From Kitasatospora xanthocidica (GTDB taxonomy: Bacteria > Actinomycetota > Actinomycetes > Streptomycetales > Streptomycetaceae): DNA of 32,661 bases. Position 1 is the stretch's first letter, and each line of letters opens with the position of its first letter. Both the position numbers and the translations under genes were made by a program. The stretch is taken from assembly GCF_014656195.1 (NCBI RefSeq), contig NZ_BNBY01000004.1, forward strand, positions 218,330 through 250,990, given 5' to 3'. Below are positions 20,077 to 28,383 of this stretch, piece by piece. The notes below the pieces were generated by a model. The model was not told the DNA's origin, did not search any database, and saw only the letters and a list, made by a program, of their open reading frames with translations.

Positions 20077-21117
20077 TCAGATCGGGTTCCTGGCGTCCTT
20101 GCCGACGCTCTCGGCCGTGTCGGACACCGCGTCCGCGTCCGTCTTTTCGTCCGCCTGCCGAGACAGCTCGGCGGTCTCGCCCGCCCCGGCGACCTTCTCG
20201 GACGGGGCGGCCTTCCCCACTGCGTCAGCCTTCCCGGCCGCGTCGGCCTTCCCGGACGGGCCCTCCGCCGCGGCCTCCTCGGCGTGCGCGGCCGGGTCGA
20301 TGCTCGCCGGGTCCTCGCGACCGGGCCGCTTCTTGCCGACGATCACCATGTACGCCACGGCGCCCAGGAACACCGCGATGGACACCCAGTCGTTCAGGCG
20401 CAGGCCGAAGTAGACGTGCGCCTCGTCGATCCGCAGCCACTCGGTCCAGAACCGGCCCACCGTGTACGCGGCCACGTACAGCGCGAACGCCCGCCCGTGG
20501 CCGAGCTTGAAGCGGCGGTCCGCCCAGATCACCAGCAGCGCGACGCCGACGCACCAGAGCGACTCGTACAGGAAGGTCGGGTGGTAGACGCCCTTGACGA
20601 CCTCGCCGCTGGGCAGCGTCTTGTCGATCTCCAGGCCCCACGGCAGCGTGGTCTCGCGGCCGTACAGCTCCTGGTTGAAGTAGTTGCCCCAGCGGCCCAT
20701 CGCCTGCGCGAGCGCGATGCCCGGCGCGATGGCGTCGGCGTAGGCGGGCAGCGGCACGCCGCGGCGGCGGGCGCCGATCCAGGCGCCGACGGCGCCCAGC
20801 GCGATCGCGCCCCAGATGCCGAGGCCGCCCTCCCAGATCTTGAAGGCGTCCCAGGGGTTCTTCCCCTCGGCGAAGTACAGCCGGCCGCCGTCGGTGATCA
20901 CGTGGTAGAGGCGGCCGCCGACCAGGCCGAACGGCACGGCCCAGACGGCGATGTCACCGACCGTGTGCTTGGCACCGCCCCGGGCGACCCAGCGCTTGCT
21001 GCCGAGCCAGACGGCGGCGACGACACCGAGGATGATGCAGAAGGCGTAGGCGCGCAGCGGGACGGGTCCGAGGTACAGGACGCCCCGCGACGGGCTGGGA
21101 ATGTAGGCGATATCCAT
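20077..21117 (-). CDS. lgt: Prolipoprotein diacylglyceryl transferase
   Basis: Lgt attaches diacylglycerol from phosphatidylglycerol to the lipobox cysteine of prolipoproteins in the membrane, the first step of lipoprotein maturation. The 346-residue protein has the seven-helix core: IPSPSRGVLYLGPVPLRAYAFCIILGV at the start, the family signature AQAMGRWGNYFNQELYG in the middle (near residue 145), and HPTFLYESLW and GRFWTEWLRID further on. After the last helix comes a hydrophilic, Ala/Lys/Asp/Glu-rich tail of about 75 residues with repeated (G/A)KADA units, found in many actinobacterial Lgt proteins. ATG 21117 starts the conserved N-terminus; the ribosome binding site is weak (GGAA). The frame is open further upstream, through the terminator stem, and that part is rejected. 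Confidence 0.96.
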   Translation of the reverse strand: MDIAYIPSPSRGVLYLGPVPLRAYAFCIILGVVAAVWLGSKRWVARGGAKHTVGDIAVWAVPFGLVGGRLYHVITDGGRLYFAEGKNPWDAFKIWEGGLGIWGAIALGAVGAWIGARRRGVPLPAYADAIAPGIALAQAMGRWGNYFNQELYGRETTLPWGLEIDKTLPSGEVVKGVYHPTFLYESLWCVGVALLVIWADRRFKLGHGRAFALYVAAYTVGRFWTEWLRIDEAHVYFGLRLNDWVSIAVFLGAVAYMVIVGKKRPGREDPASIDPAAHAEEAAAEGPSGKADAAGKADAVGKAAPSEKVAGAGETAELSRQADEKTDADAVSDTAESVGKDARNPI

Positions 21118-21188
21118 GGCGGTTCCGACGCTACAGGGTCGACGGCCCCGGTCGGACACCCCCGGGGTCACAGATCCCGAACAACGGA

Positions 21189-21242
21189 CCGCGGGCCGGC
21201 CGCCGCGTCCTCCCTCCGGAGGGTACGGCGGCCGGCCCGCGG
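21189..21242 (-). terminator. Terminator after the DsbA-like gene
   Basis: A perfect 17-bp stem (21189-21205 with 21226-21242) encloses a 20-base loop that itself contains the palindrome CCCTCCGGAGGG. It begins 14 bases after the stop codon at 21257 and separates this gene from lgt. Confidence 0.85.
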
Positions 21243-21256
21243 CCGGGGTGCGGGGC

Positions 21257-22120
21257 TCAGCCGGCGTTCGGCGACGGGTTGTTGGCCTCCGAGGCGGCAC
21301 TGGTCGGCGCCGGGGTCTGCCCGTTCGAGCCCGCCGTGCCCAGCTGCTTGCCCTGGTTGGCGGCGTCCACCCACTTCACCAGGTTCTCCGGGGTGATCTC
21401 GTCGTTGCCGTTCTTCGGATAGACCGGCTGGCCGTTGAGCAGCACCGTCGGGGTGGACTTGTAGCTGGACTTGTCGAAGTCCTGCTGCACCGAGGAGACC
21501 CACCCGCCGTACTTGTTGTCGTTGACGCAGGCCCGGAACCCGGGCGTGTCCAGGCCGTTGACCTGCTTCGCCAGGTTGAGGAGGACGGCCTTGTTGCCGA
21601 AGGCGTCGTTGGTCTCGTCCGGCTGGTTGCGGTACAGCACGTCGTGGAAGTCCCGGAAGTGCCCGGCGTCCTGGGCGCAGGCCAGCGCGTTGGCGCCGGT
21701 CCTGGAGCCCTTGCCCGGCACGGCCCGGTCGATGAACGACACGATGTGGTAGTTGGTGTAGACCTTGCCGGCGTCCTCCAGCTGGTCGATCGTCGACGAG
21801 AACTCCCGCTCGAAGATGCCGCAGGCGGGGCAGCGCGGGTCCTCGTAGACGGTGAGGACGGCGGGCGCGTTGCCCGCGCCGACCGGGATGACCAGGTTCT
21901 TGTCGCCGATGGTCCCGGCCGGGGCGGCGGTCGGGGTCTCCGGCTTGGAGCGCTCGTTCTGCACCACGACGCCGGTGACCACGGCGGCGGCGATCACCGC
22001 GAGCACGGCGCCGCCGACGATCAGCTTCTTCTTGCGCCGGGAGGAGGCCTCCTCGGCCGCCCGCTGCTCCTGCATCCGCTCGCGGGCGGTGCGCTTGCCT
22101 TCTCGGTTCTTCTCGCTCAT
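21257..22120 (-). CDS. Membrane-anchored DsbA-like thiol-disulfide oxidoreductase
   Basis: The 287-residue protein has a charged cytoplasmic N-terminus (MSEKNREGKRTARERM), one membrane helix (residues about 33-53) and an extracytoplasmic thioredoxin-fold domain of the DsbA/thioredoxin_4 type. The active site is DPRCPACGIFEREF (Cys97, Cys100), and the cis-proline loop is KSTPTVLLNG. It ends in a Ser/Ala/Asn-rich tail. It should form or shuffle disulfides in exported proteins. The start at 22120 matches the common N-terminus of the family; a GTG at 22135, with GAAGG upstream, is an alternative. It lies downstream of a MauE/DoxX-type membrane protein on the same strand. MauE-type proteins are linked to redox maturation, so the two may be partners. 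Confidence 0.93.
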   Translation of the reverse strand: MSEKNREGKRTARERMQEQRAAEEASSRRKKKLIVGGAVLAVIAAAVVTGVVVQNERSKPETPTAAPAGTIGDKNLVIPVGAGNAPAVLTVYEDPRCPACGIFEREFSSTIDQLEDAGKVYTNYHIVSFIDRAVPGKGSRTGANALACAQDAGHFRDFHDVLYRNQPDETNDAFGNKAVLLNLAKQVNGLDTPGFRACVNDNKYGGWVSSVQQDFDKSSYKSTPTVLLNGQPVYPKNGNDEITPENLVKWVDAANQGKQLGTAGSNGQTPAPTSAASEANNPSPNAG

Positions 22121-22180
22121 TGCCTTGACATCCACGGTCGGGGGCCTTCGTCGGGTGCGGGGGACGGGGGTGCGGCGGGG

Positions 22181-22256
22181 CCGGTGAGATCGGGTGGGGC
22201 CGGTGGGATCAGGTGGCGCCGGTCGGATCGGGTGGGGCCGGTGGGGGCCGGCGGGT
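22181..22256. repeat. 19-bp tandem repeat, four copies
   Basis: CCGGT starts at 22181, 22200, 22219 and 22238, an exact 19-base period. The first three units share CCGGTnnGATCnGGTGG; the fourth is diverged. The array fills the gap between the MauE-like stop and the DsbA-like gene and just reaches the stop codon at 22256-22258. Confidence 0.75.
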
Positions 22257-22774
22257 CAGCCCGCCAGCCAGCCGTCCGCCGAGAGCCGGGTGCGGGGCCG
22301 CCACAGCAGCCACCCGGCGAGCACCAGGAACCCGGTGTCGCGCAGGATCTCCTGCAGGTACTTCGTCTGGGACTCGTCGACGTGCCCGCCGCCGCCGAAG
22401 CAGCCGCAGTCGATCGAGATGCCGCGGGCCCAGGCGGAGGCGATCCCGGCGACGAAGACGAGCAGCAGCAGCGCGGAGACCCCGGCGACCAGCCGGACGC
22501 CGAGGCCGATCACCAGCAGCAGCGCGAGCGCCAGCTCCAGGAACGGCAGGCCGTAGCCGATCGGCTTGACCAGGCTCTCGGGCAGGATCTCGTAGGCGCG
22601 GACGGCCTGGGCGGCCTCCGCCGGGTCGGCGACCTTGGCCAGCCCGGCCCAGCCCCAGACCACCGCGAGGGCGAGCCGTACGACCGTGCCGACCCACTCG
22701 CTCCACACCGGCACCGGCCGCCGCGCCGACGGCGTGGGCGCCGGCCCACCGGGCTGCGCTGCCGGGCCGGCCAT
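22256..22774 (-). CDS. MauE/DoxX family redox-associated membrane protein
   Basis: This 172-residue, four-helix membrane protein shows VVRLALAVVWGWAGLAKVADP as its first helix with the MauE/DoxX lead, and YEILPESL and GLPFLELALALLLVIGLGVRL after it. Near residue 123 it has DCGCFGGG, the cysteine pair typical of MauE-like proteins acting in thiol redox reactions. MauE supports disulfide formation in methylamine dehydrogenase; here the likely partner is the DsbA-like protein encoded next. The start at 22774 has GAGGGGGG at good spacing, whereas GTG 22804 does not. A GGAAC-n18-GTT element (22839-22814) upstream resembles a SigR promoter, which would fit control by thiol stress. The exact partner is inferred from position. 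Confidence 0.88.
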   Translation of the reverse strand: MAGPAAQPGGPAPTPSARRPVPVWSEWVGTVVRLALAVVWGWAGLAKVADPAEAAQAVRAYEILPESLVKPIGYGLPFLELALALLLVIGLGVRLVAGVSALLLLVFVAGIASAWARGISIDCGCFGGGGHVDESQTKYLQEILRDTGFLVLAGWLLWRPRTRLSADGWLAG

Positions 22775-22813
22775 CAGGGAACCCCCCTCGGGAAACTCGT
22801 TCACTTCCTGATG

Positions 22814-22839
22814 AACCGTAAGGGATGAAGGGCGGTTCC
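22814..22839 (-). promoter_or_regulatory. SigR-like promoter of the MauE-DsbA pair
   Basis: On the minus strand GGAAC (22839-22835) and GTT (22816-22814) are separated by exactly 18 bases. SigR promoters follow GGAAT-N18-GTT. Transcription would begin near 22807, about 33 bases before the ATG at 22774. The same bases form an inverted repeat GAACCG-n14-CGGTTC, an alternative explanation. Confidence 0.35.
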
Positions 22840-22902
22840 TCCGTCTTCACGAATTAAGCCGGAAGAGTGACGTTACGCCCGAATCGACCGAACACCCGTC
22901 CG

Positions 22903-23136
22903 TCAGTGGCAGCCCGGCATCCGCCCCGGATCGAACAGGTCCGGGTACCCGTGCCCCGCCCGCTCGGCGGCGTCCCAGCGGGCCGCCTCGGCGCAGGCGA
23001 CCGCCTCCCGCTCCGCCCGCTCGGCACCCCGCTTCGCCAGTGCCTGCCCCACTTCCGCATGGGCGACGACGGCGGCGGCGAGCGCCAGCGCGGCGGCCGC
23101 GGCCCTCAGCAGAACGGCCCTGTGGAGACCCCGCAC
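22903..23136 (-). CDS. Small hypothetical membrane/secreted protein
   Basis: This 77-residue protein of unknown function is read from GTG 23136, eight bases after AAGGGG. The N-terminus is VRGLHRAVLLRAAAAALALAAAVVAHAEV, a clear signal peptide or membrane anchor. The rest is charged and helical (QALAKRGAERAEREAVACAEAARWDAAERAGHGYPDLFDPGRMPGCH), with two cysteines and a conserved-looking YPDLFDPGRMPGCH end. It lies between the trpA terminator and the MauE-like gene, where Streptomyces genomes tend to have a small hypothetical gene. The frame continues upstream to 23244 without a ribosome binding site. It is probably real, but no function can be given. Confidence 0.6.
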   Translation of the reverse strand: MRGLHRAVLLRAAAAALALAAAVVAHAEVGQALAKRGAERAEREAVACAEAARWDAAERAGHGYPDLFDPGRMPGCH

Positions 23137-23331
23137 CGGCTCACCCCTTCGTTCGCTCCGCGACCCGCGCACTTCGTTCGTGCACTCGTCCCTCCACTCA
23201 ACGCCGGTCAACCCCGGCTGATGCGTGTCGCCGCCGCTGTTCACTCGTTCGGGGCTGCCCCGAAGTCGACGCGCCGCCCGGGCCCCGGAAACCGACGGCC
23301 GACGGCGGACGGCCGGGCGAGGAAGCGCCGA

Positions 23332-23363
23332 CGGCCCGCCACTCCGCGAGGAGTGACGGGCCG
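23332..23363 (-). terminator. Terminator after trpA
   Basis: Arms 23332-23345 and 23350-23363 form a 14-bp stem with a GCGA-type tetraloop, beginning 22 bases after the trpA stop. The single mismatch is a G-U pair in the minus-strand RNA. It ends the trpC-trpM-trpB-trpA operon. Confidence 0.8.
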
Positions 23364-23385
23364 CCGGAAGGAGGGGGAACCGGTC

Positions 23386-24200
23386 TCAGCGCCGGCGGAC
23401 CCCCTCCGCCAGCTCCCCGGCCAGCGCACGCACGGCGTCCAGCGCCGCCGCCTCGTCCTCGCCCGCCTCCAGGATCCGCTTCACGAACGCCGACCCGACG
23501 ATCACGCCGTCCGCGAAGCGGGCGACCTCCGCCGCCTGCGTCGCGTCGGAGACGCCGAGCCCGACGCAGACCGGCAGGTCCGTGGTGGCGCGGGTGCGGG
23601 CGACCAGGTCCTCGGCCAGCGAACCGACCGCCGAGCGGGTGCCGGTGACGCCCATCACCGCGGCCGCGTACACGAAGCCGCTGCCCGCCGCGGTGACCTC
23701 GGCCAGCCGCGCGTCCTTGCTGCTGGGGGCGACCACGAACACGGTGTCCAGCCCGTGCTCGCCCGCCGCCTTGCGCCACTCCTCGGACTCCTCCACCGGC
23801 AGGTCCGGCAGGATGCAGCCGGCCCCGCCCGCGGCCGCCAGGTCGGCGGCGAAGCGCGCCACGCCGTAGCGGTCGACCGGGTTCCAGTACGTCATCACCA
23901 GCACCGCCGCACCGGGGTGCGCGGAGGAGACCTCCTGGACGGTGCGCAGCACGTCCTTGATCCGCACGCCGCCGCGCAGCGCGATGTCGTCGGCGGTCTG
24001 GATGACGGCGCCGTCCAGCACCGGGTCGGAGTGCGGCAGGCCGACCTCGACCACGTCGCAACCGCCCTCGATCAGGGCGTTGACCGCCCGGATGCCGCCG
24101 TCGACGGTCGGGAAGCCGGCCGGCAGGTAGCCGATCAGCGCGGCGCGGTCCTCCGCCTTGGCGGCCGCCAGGACACCGCTGAGCTTCGAAGCAGCCATGG

Positions 24201-24204
<4 letters not shown>
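23386..24204 (-). CDS. trpA: Tryptophan synthase alpha subunit
   Basis: TrpA cleaves indole-3-glycerol phosphate to indole and glyceraldehyde 3-phosphate and passes indole to TrpB. The 272-residue barrel protein carries the signature [16 protein letters not shown], with the catalytic Glu and Asp, [10 protein letters not shown], and a phosphate-binding [11 protein letters not shown] segment. The GTG at 24204 overlaps the trpB stop (GTGA), giving translational coupling; ATG 24198 two codons later is also possible. It is the last gene of the trp operon and is followed by a terminator. Confidence 0.97.
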
Positions 24205-25463
<1,259 letters not shown>

Positions 25464-25512
25464 GTGGTTTCCCTTGGGGAGTGGGACGACAGTGACGTCT
25501 GGTCGGCCGACT

Positions 25513-25543
25513 CCAGCGGATCCGCCTCCGGCTGGTCCGCTGG
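25513..25543 (-). repeat. Hairpin between trpM and trpB
   Basis: CCAGCGGA (25513-25520) and TCCGCTGG (25536-25543) form a perfect 8-bp stem with a 15-base loop, directly after the trpM stop (25545) and about 50 bases before trpB. It could slow or process the mRNA, or tune the relative expression of trpM and trpB. Confidence 0.45.
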
Positions 25544-25544
25544 T

Positions 25545-25694
25545 TCAGCCGTGCGTCACGCGCCATCGCCGTCCCGGCACCTGCCCGGGCTCGCAGCCGA
25601 TCACGTACCGCACCCGACGCCCCAGCGCCCGGCGTGCGGGAGCGCGGCAGCCGCGCGGGCGGCAACCGGGGGCGAGTCGGGCGGCGATCTTCAT
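25545..25694 (-). CDS. trpM: TrpM, small basic protein of the trp operon
   Basis: This 49-residue, strongly basic peptide (MKIAARLAPGCRPRGCRAP..., then RRVRYVIGCEPGQVPGRRWRVTHG) is encoded between trpC and trpB, eight bases after the trpC stop. S. coelicolor has a small gene (trpM, also called trpX) at exactly this place, reported to modulate tryptophan biosynthesis and differentiation; the RRVRYVIGCEPGQ core is what I recall as its conserved part. The ATG at 25694 is the natural operon start. The frame is open upstream across trpC, so a slightly longer form starting inside trpC cannot be excluded. The protein has three cysteines and many arginines; it shows no membrane segment and no enzymatic motif. 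Confidence 0.8.
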   Translation of the reverse strand: MKIAARLAPGCRPRGCRAPARRALGRRVRYVIGCEPGQVPGRRWRVTHG

Positions 25695-25702
25695 CGGGCG
25701 GG

Positions 25703-26509
25703 TCAGTCCTTGTGCCGGACGGCGGGGTGGGCCCCGGCGGCGACCAGGTCGGCGACCGCGGCGCGCGGGTCCTTGCCGGTCACCAGGGACTCGCCGACCA
25801 GCACCGCGTCGGCGCCGAGGTTGGCGTAGTTGATCACGTCCAGCGGGCCGCGCACCCCGGACTCGGCGATCTTCACGATGCCGTCCGGAATGGCGTGGAC
25901 CACGTTGCCGAAGGTGTTGCGGTCCACCTCGAGGGTCTTCAGGTTGCGGGCGTTGACGCCGATGATCCGGGCGCCGGCGTCCACCGCGCGCTTGATCTCC
26001 TCCTCGTCGTGCACCTCGACCAGCGGGGTGAGGCCGATCGACCCGGCGCGCTCGATCAGCGACTCCAGGGCCGGCTGGTCGAGGGCCGCGACGATCAGCA
26101 GCGCGAGGTCGGCACCGTGCGCGCGGGCCTCCCACAGCTGGTACGAGGTGACGATGAAGTCCTTGCGCAGCAGCGGGGTGTCCACCGCGGCGCGGACGGC
26201 GTCCAGGTCGGCCAGCGACCCGCCGAAGCGGCGCTGCTCCGTCAGCACGCTGATCGCGGCGGCACCGCCGGCCGCGTAGTCGCGCGCCAGGGCGGCCGGG
26301 TCGGCGATCGAGGCCAGCGCGCCCTTGGAGGGGCTGGAGCGCTTCACCTCGCAGATCACCCGGACCCCGTCGCCCTTGAGGGCGGCGACGCCGTCCTTGG
26401 CCTCCGGGACCTTGGCGGCCCGCTCCTTCAGCTCGTCCAGGGAGACCCGGGCCTGCCGCTCGGCGAGGTCCTCGCGGACCCCTTCGATGATCGAGTCGAG
26501 CACACTCAC
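25703..26509 (-). CDS. trpC: Indole-3-glycerol phosphate synthase
   Basis: TrpC closes the indole ring, turning carboxyphenylaminodeoxyribulose phosphate into indole-3-glycerol phosphate. The 268-residue barrel protein has [12 protein letters not shown] (catalytic lysine), [23 protein letters not shown] (second catalytic lysine), [21 protein letters not shown] and [12 protein letters not shown] with the phosphate-binding VGESLV at the end. The start is GTG 26509 (VSVLDSI). Its GTGA overlaps the stop of a five-codon ATG-to-TGA mini-frame just upstream (MGAPE), which may be chance. It heads the trpC-trpM-trpB-trpA operon. The 213-base upstream gap holds a plausible -10 (TACCAT) but no strong -35 and no Trp-rich leader peptide. 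Confidence 0.97.
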   Translation of the reverse strand: MSVLDSIIEGVREDLAERQARVSLDELKERAAKVPEAKDGVAALKGDGVRVICEVKRSSPSKGALASIADPAALARDYAAGGAAAISVLTEQRRFGGSLADLDAVRAAVDTPLLRKDFIVTSYQLWEARAHGADLALLIVAALDQPALESLIERAGSIGLTPLVEVHDEEEIKRAVDAGARIIGVNARNLKTLEVDRNTFGNVVHAIPDGIVKIAESGVRGPLDVINYANLGADAVLVGESLVTGKDPRAAVADLVAAGAHPAVRHKD

Positions 26510-26722
26510 TCAGGAGCCCCCATCTTTGTCTGCCGCTTGGATCTGCCGGTCGGCCAGCGAGAGCCGGACGGGCGGCAGCCCGCCGACTCCTTCGATGGTA
26601 TCGGCACCCGGGGGCGCGGGGCGCATCAGCCCGGCGCGCGTCTCGCGGACCGGACTCCCGCCCCATCCGTCCTCAACTGCGGTTTCACCGCTTCTCCACC
26701 CGGATCCGAGGTGTGCGCGCGA

Positions 26723-27163
26723 TCAGACCGCCGGAGGCGCCAAACCCGCTCCGACCGGCGAGTTTCGCACCACGGTGAACACCACCACGAGCAGCACGAT
26801 CAACGCCCAGCGGCGGCCCCCGACGGCGACCCGGGGCGTCGGCCCGCCGGTCAGCGCGGCCCAGGCCCAGCGCAGCCAGAGCACCCCCAGCACGCCGAAC
26901 AGCAGCACGGCCACGGCGTTGTCGTGCAGGGCCCCGGTGAAGTCCCCGCGGGCCAGCGCGTGGACGCAGCGCAGGCCCCCGCAGCCGGGGCACCACCAGC
27001 CGGTGGCCGCCAGGAAGGGGCAGTCGGGGTAGTGCCCGGGGCTGTTGGGGTCCACCACCGCGACGTAGGCGGTCGGGACGGCCACCGCCGCCAGCGCGGC
27101 CAGCGGCGGGCCCAGCCGGCGCGTCACGGGCGGCGGGGCGGAGGCGGTGGGCGCGGCGTTCAC
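26723..27163 (-). CDS. DUF2752 membrane protein
   Basis: The 146-residue protein carries the DUF2752 signature CPFLAATGWWCPGCGGLRCVHALARGDFTGALHDNAV (Cys48, 58, 61, 66). This family of small membrane proteins with a CPGCG motif has no assigned biochemical role. Predicted helices are about 16-35, 80-100 and 118-137. The GTG start at 27163 follows CGGGG. It lies 160 bases after the HGxxPAAW gene, with a terminator between, and 213 bases before trpC. Streptomyces trp regions commonly contain it, so a functional link with tryptophan genes is possible but unproven. Confidence 0.85.
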   Translation of the reverse strand: MNAAPTASAPPPVTRRLGPPLAALAAVAVPTAYVAVVDPNSPGHYPDCPFLAATGWWCPGCGGLRCVHALARGDFTGALHDNAVAVLLFGVLGVLWLRWAWAALTGGPTPRVAVGGRRWALIVLLVVVFTVVRNSPVGAGLAPPAV

Positions 27164-27201
27164 GCCCCGATTCTGCCCGCGCCCGGGCCCGGGAACGACG
27201 A

Positions 27202-27228
27202 AACGGCGGGCGCGGCGCGCCCGCCGTT
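27202..27228 (-). terminator. Terminator after the HGxxPAAW gene
   Basis: AACGGCGGGCGC (27202-27213) pairs perfectly with 27217-27228 over a three-base loop. On the minus strand the stem is followed by TTTCGTCGTT, somewhat U-rich. It lies between the HGxxPAAW stop and the DUF2752 start. Confidence 0.7.
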
Positions 27229-27323
27229 CGGTTGTGCGAAAGGCGGTCGTACGGAACCGGCCGGTACGAAACCAGTACGGAAGGCGTCCCGTACCGGGGA
27301 CCGGACGTACGGAGGGCCGGTCG

Positions 27324-27590
27324 TCAGGCGGTGACGGCGGCGACGCGGGCCTCGCGGGCCGCGCTCTGCTCCTCGACCGACTTGTAGACGTTGGTGCTCG
27401 CCTGCTGGCCCATCCCGGCCATCGACATGGCCTTGCCGACCACGCCACCGGCCACGACGACCGCCAGGCCCGCCCACACGAGCAGCACCGACGGCAGGAT
27501 CATCGCGACACCCGCGATGCCGAAGCCGACGAAGGAGATGACGACGCCGGTCCAGGCGGCGGGGGTGTGGCCGTGTGCTGCTGCTGCCAT
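27324..27590 (-). CDS. HGxxPAAW family small membrane protein
   Basis: This 88-residue protein has the family motif HGHTPAAW at residues 7-14, followed by two membrane helices (TGVVISFVGFGIAGVAMILPSVLLVWAGLAVVVAGGVVGKAM) and a charged tail. The family is restricted to actinobacteria and is characteristically encoded near trp genes; its function is unknown. ATG 27590 is preceded by AAGGAG. The upstream gap has a fair promoter (27660-27689), so the gene may be transcribed on its own as well as by read-through. Confidence 0.92.
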   Translation of the reverse strand: MAAAAHGHTPAAWTGVVISFVGFGIAGVAMILPSVLLVWAGLAVVVAGGVVGKAMSMAGMGQQASTNVYKSVEEQSAAREARVAAVTA

Positions 27591-27659
27591 CTGAGTGGTG
27601 CTCCTTGGCTCTCGGGGCCCGGCCGGGCCTGCGGGGCCGCCGGCGGGTTGACGGGTTCC

Positions 27660-27689
27660 ATTGTGCCGGGCCACACACCGGCTCCCCAA
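27660..27689 (-). promoter_or_regulatory. Candidate sigma-70-type promoter of the HGxxPAAW gene
   Basis: On the minus strand TTGGGG (27689-27684) and CACAAT (27665-27660) are 18 bases apart, close to TTGACA-N17-TAGAAT. Transcription would begin near 27653, giving a leader of about 60 bases. Confidence 0.4.
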
Positions 27690-27718
27690 AGCGGGTGGCG
27701 GGTCTATCGCGTCACATG

Positions 27719-27784
27719 CGCGGTGGGCCTGCCCCGCAGGCTCAGACCGCGGTGGGCCGTCCCCGGGCGTCAGACCGCGGTGGG
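27719..27784. repeat. 28-29 bp imperfect tandem repeat at the 3' end of the Trp-associated gene
   Basis: The unit GCGGTGGGCC...TCAGACC begins near 27719 and 27748, with a partial third copy from 27777. The sequence TCAGACCGCGGTGGG is exact at 27742-27756 and 27770-27784; the second copy contains the stop codon of the gene starting at 28357. The gene end thus looks locally duplicated. Confidence 0.6.
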
Positions 27785-28357
27785 GTCCTCGCCGCGGTCC
27801 AGCGCCTTCCAGAGGTCGCCCGGCGTCTCGGACTTGGCCGGGGCCTTGCGGGTCGGCGCCTCGTAGCGGCTGCCCATGGCCGGCCAGCGGCGGCCGTAGC
27901 GCAGGGTGAGCAGTCCGGCGAGCGCCAGCAGCACCCCGCCGACCAGCGCGACCCAGGGCCAGCCGGAGTGCGCGACCTCGGTGGCCGCCGAGCCGGTCAG
28001 CGCGAGCTTGCGGGAGGCCTCGGCGTCCAGCGCGGCCGTGTCGCCCGCCCCGGCGGCCGAGGCGACGGCCACACCGATCCCGGCGAGCAGGGTCAGCGCG
28101 CCGACCGCGAGCCGGCCGGCGCCGCGCACCGCGAACACCGCCACGGCCGCGGCGAGGCCCACCAGGGCCAGCCCGCCGGGCACCTCGGAGATCCTGCCGC
28201 CGGTGACGGACACGCCCAGGGTGCCGGCCCGGCCCTCGGCCCAGGTCCGCCCGGCCGCGGTCAGCACCAGCACCGCGCTCAGCACGGTCAGCAGCAGCAT
28301 CACGCCGAGGGTGCGGCGGCCGGAGGAGGCGGGGGCGGGGGTCTGGTCAGCGCTCAC
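27770..28357 (-). CDS. Trp biosynthesis-associated membrane protein
   Basis: This 195-residue membrane protein has four helices (about 17-36, 62-78, 82-102 and 134-152) and the family pattern SAVLVLTAAGRTWAE near the start, GGRISEVPGGLALVGLA, and PWVALVGGVLLALAGLLTLRYGRRWPAMGSRYE. The family (Trp_oprn_chp, TIGR02234) is found next to trp genes of actinobacteria; its role is unknown. GTG 28357 follows a GGGGGAT-type site and lies 26 bases after the Uma2 stop, so it probably belongs to the hisI-trpE transcription unit. Confidence 0.9.
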   Translation of the reverse strand: MSADQTPAPASSGRRTLGVMLLLTVLSAVLVLTAAGRTWAEGRAGTLGVSVTGGRISEVPGGLALVGLAAAVAVFAVRGAGRLAVGALTLLAGIGVAVASAAGAGDTAALDAEASRKLALTGSAATEVAHSGWPWVALVGGVLLALAGLLTLRYGRRWPAMGSRYEAPTRKAPAKSETPGDLWKALDRGEDPTAV

Positions 28358-28383
28358 CCGTCCACTATCCCCCGGCCGACGCC

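Noticed and set aside
26510..26722. Trp attenuator or T-box before trpC
   Set aside because: No run of Trp codons, no terminator/antiterminator pair and no T-box core are visible; only a five-codon mini-frame and a weak 5-bp hairpin (26679-26691).
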